From positions 1 to 49,631 of IMG/VR virus record IMGVR_UViG_3300042477_000562: a DNA stretch of 49,631 bases, one strand, 5' to 3'. This stretch comes from a virus. Shown piece after piece: positions 48,644 to 49,631 of the stretch. The notes under the pieces are model-generated. The model searched no databases, was not told where the DNA came from, and was given only the letters and a program-made list of their open reading frames with translations. A program made the position numbers and the translations under genes. Numbering within the stretch: the first letter of the stretch is position 1; every line of letters begins with the position of its first letter.

Positions 48644-49630
48644 TTATTCAGTTACCTGGATGAGTCTGTATCGATCAGTATTCACTGTATCCATCATCAG
48701 TTGTTCAGGAGAGTAGATCTCGCCTTTCAATACTGACTTCAAGATAGAGGGACTGAATCCGGATACAAGACCGATTCCTTTATCGCTCTTCTGTGCAGGA
48801 GAGTTGCCGATACGACCGTTTACATTCCAGAAGATGATTTCCGGCATCTTGTAACCAGCTGCCTGGTACTTCTGACGGATTACATCCAGGTTTGTACCTG
48901 ATGCGCGGTATCTACAAGCTGAATCAAACTCCATATCAGAGATGATCAAGATCTTGGTAGGCATTTCGTCCTCAGAGATCTTCTCTCTGATTGCACTGTT
49001 GAGGATTAAGTCAAAGGTCGACTGCAGATTTGTGGTACCACCCCATGGAGCTTGATTCAACTGACGCATCCTTTGAGCAAGTGACCCTTTCAGGTATTGC
49101 ATCTCAGGTTTTTCAGAGAAAGTCAAGAAGGCATCTTTGAAGATACCTTTGTTACGCTCAGAGATATAAATCCCCAGTGCTACACTTACATCCATAGGCA
49201 ATCCCATCATACTTCCAGATACATCACACACCGGAATGATGCGTTCTGTTGATCCTTCCATATAATCTGGTAGGTTATTCCACTGTGCTTCGACTGCACG
49301 CTCATTCTCCCCATTATTAATTGCTTGATACAATTGATGAGGGAATAATACTGATGCGTTGATCTTAGCTTCACCTGAATGTACAGCCTCAATATACGCT
49401 TTCATACGTTCTTCATCGTGTTTGAAAAATGCCTTGCGGTATTTATTCATCGCGATAGAAGGTACTGCTTCGTACTTGATACCTTTCCATTCTCGGTTAC
49501 ACATCTGCGTTTCCACTACCTTAGTCATAGCCACTAGCTTCTTACGAAACTCCTTAGGTGTCATACCAAGATAACGATGCATGGCTACAAACCATGGACC
49601 TTTGCGCGGGAACCATTTGGCCAAGAGATT
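48644..49630 (-). CDS. VWA-domain protein, DUF2828-like (N-terminus cut by window)
   Basis: The frame stays open to the window edge, so the gene is truncated at its 5' end. A VWA domain has an intact MIDAS: VCDVSGSMMG, then WGGTTNLQSTFD and IISDMEFD. The preceding region (KWFPRKG, RYLGMTPKEFRKKL, MCNREWKGIKYEAVPS, INASVLFPHQL) matches the DUF2828 architecture, in which a helical N-terminal domain resembling TROVE precedes VWA. Such proteins in bacteria and viruses may bind RNA or act with an AAA+ partner; the ATPase gene is next to it. A terminator separates the two. Confidence 0.85.
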   Translation of the reverse strand, partial: NLLAKWFPRKGPWFVAMHRYLGMTPKEFRKKLVAMTKVVETQMCNREWKGIKYEAVPSIAMNKYRKAFFKHDEERMKAYIEAVHSGEAKINASVLFPHQLYQAINNGENERAVEAQWNNLPDYMEGSTERIIPVCDVSGSMMGLPMDVSVALGIYISERNKGIFKDAFLTFSEKPEMQYLKGSLAQRMRQLNQAPWGGTTNLQSTFDLILNSAIREKISEDEMPTKILIISDMEFDSACRYRASGTNLDVIRQKYQAAGYKMPEIIFWNVNGRIGNSPAQKSDKGIGLVSGFSPSILKSVLKGEIYSPEQLMMDTVNTDRYRLIQVTE

Positions 49631-49631
49631 C

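Noticed and set aside
1-49631. CRISPR array, insertion sequence, integrase or attachment site
   Set aside because: No direct repeats with regular spacing, transposase motifs or tyrosine/serine recombinase motifs were seen.
1-49631. Stop-codon reassignment as seen in some gut phages
   Set aside because: Genes end naturally with TAA, TAG and TGA at expected lengths; the single TAA in the giant gene is not enough to propose a recoded genome.

Overview
The window looks like part of a large tailed double-stranded DNA phage genome whose host is probably a member of the Bacteroidota. Reasons: a giant virion-type protein, a complete phage replication set, a holin and spanin-like lysis cassette, and several promoters of the Bacteroidota type (TAnnTTTG at -7, with TTTG 19-21 bases upstream in the best cases). 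Few genes have a Shine-Dalgarno sequence. The mix of family B polymerase, toprim primase, DnaB-type helicase, uracil-DNA glycosylase, ligase and a very large virion protein recalls crAss-like and related gut phages. No terminase, portal or capsid gene is in the window, so the family cannot be fixed. No integrase or repressor was recognised.

Layout. Bases 1-10732 (+ strand) hold the end of one very large open frame and a 2665-residue protein that follows it in the same frame after a single TAA. Together they look like a giant internal virion or injection protein with two zincin motifs and a LysM-like segment. A bidirectional terminator at 10756-10788 separates this late strand from the - strand, which carries nearly everything else.

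Bases 10771-27210 (-) are the replication and nucleotide module. In transcription order from 27210: a DnaA domain IV-like protein, a probable initiation or loader protein, a DnaB-type helicase, a RecA-like ATPase, an SSB-like protein, primase, a RuvC-like resolvase, a metallopeptidase/VWA protein, a MoxR-type AAA+ ATPase, a PD-(D/E)XK nuclease, family B DNA polymerase, a DUF3310 protein, a DUF932-like protein, a MazG-like pyrophosphohydrolase and a zinc ribbon protein. A perfect DnaA box (TTATCCACA) lies between the helicase gene and the gene upstream of it.

Bases 27386-28335 (+) are a small lysis cassette (two-TM holin candidate and two overlapping spanin-like genes). Bases 28291-43446 (-) carry uracil-DNA glycosylase, a WGR-fused ATP-dependent DNA ligase, an SF2 helicase, a cold-shock protein, an HNH protein, a Tad2-like (DUF2829) anti-Thoeris candidate and many small overlapping genes. 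This stretch also has odd tRNA-like loci: a tRNA-Leu-like gene and another tRNA-like gene, both with large inserts, and about 390 bases of structured non-coding RNA.

Bases 43552-49631 (-) hold several single or paired genes, each followed by its own terminator. They include an HTH protein, a secreted protein, an SPFH/band-7 membrane protein, a second AAA+ ATPase and a second VWA protein (DUF2828-like, cut by the window end). The phage therefore carries two separate AAA+/VWA pairs, and the second sits beside a prohibitin-like membrane scaffold. This is the most unusual system in the window.
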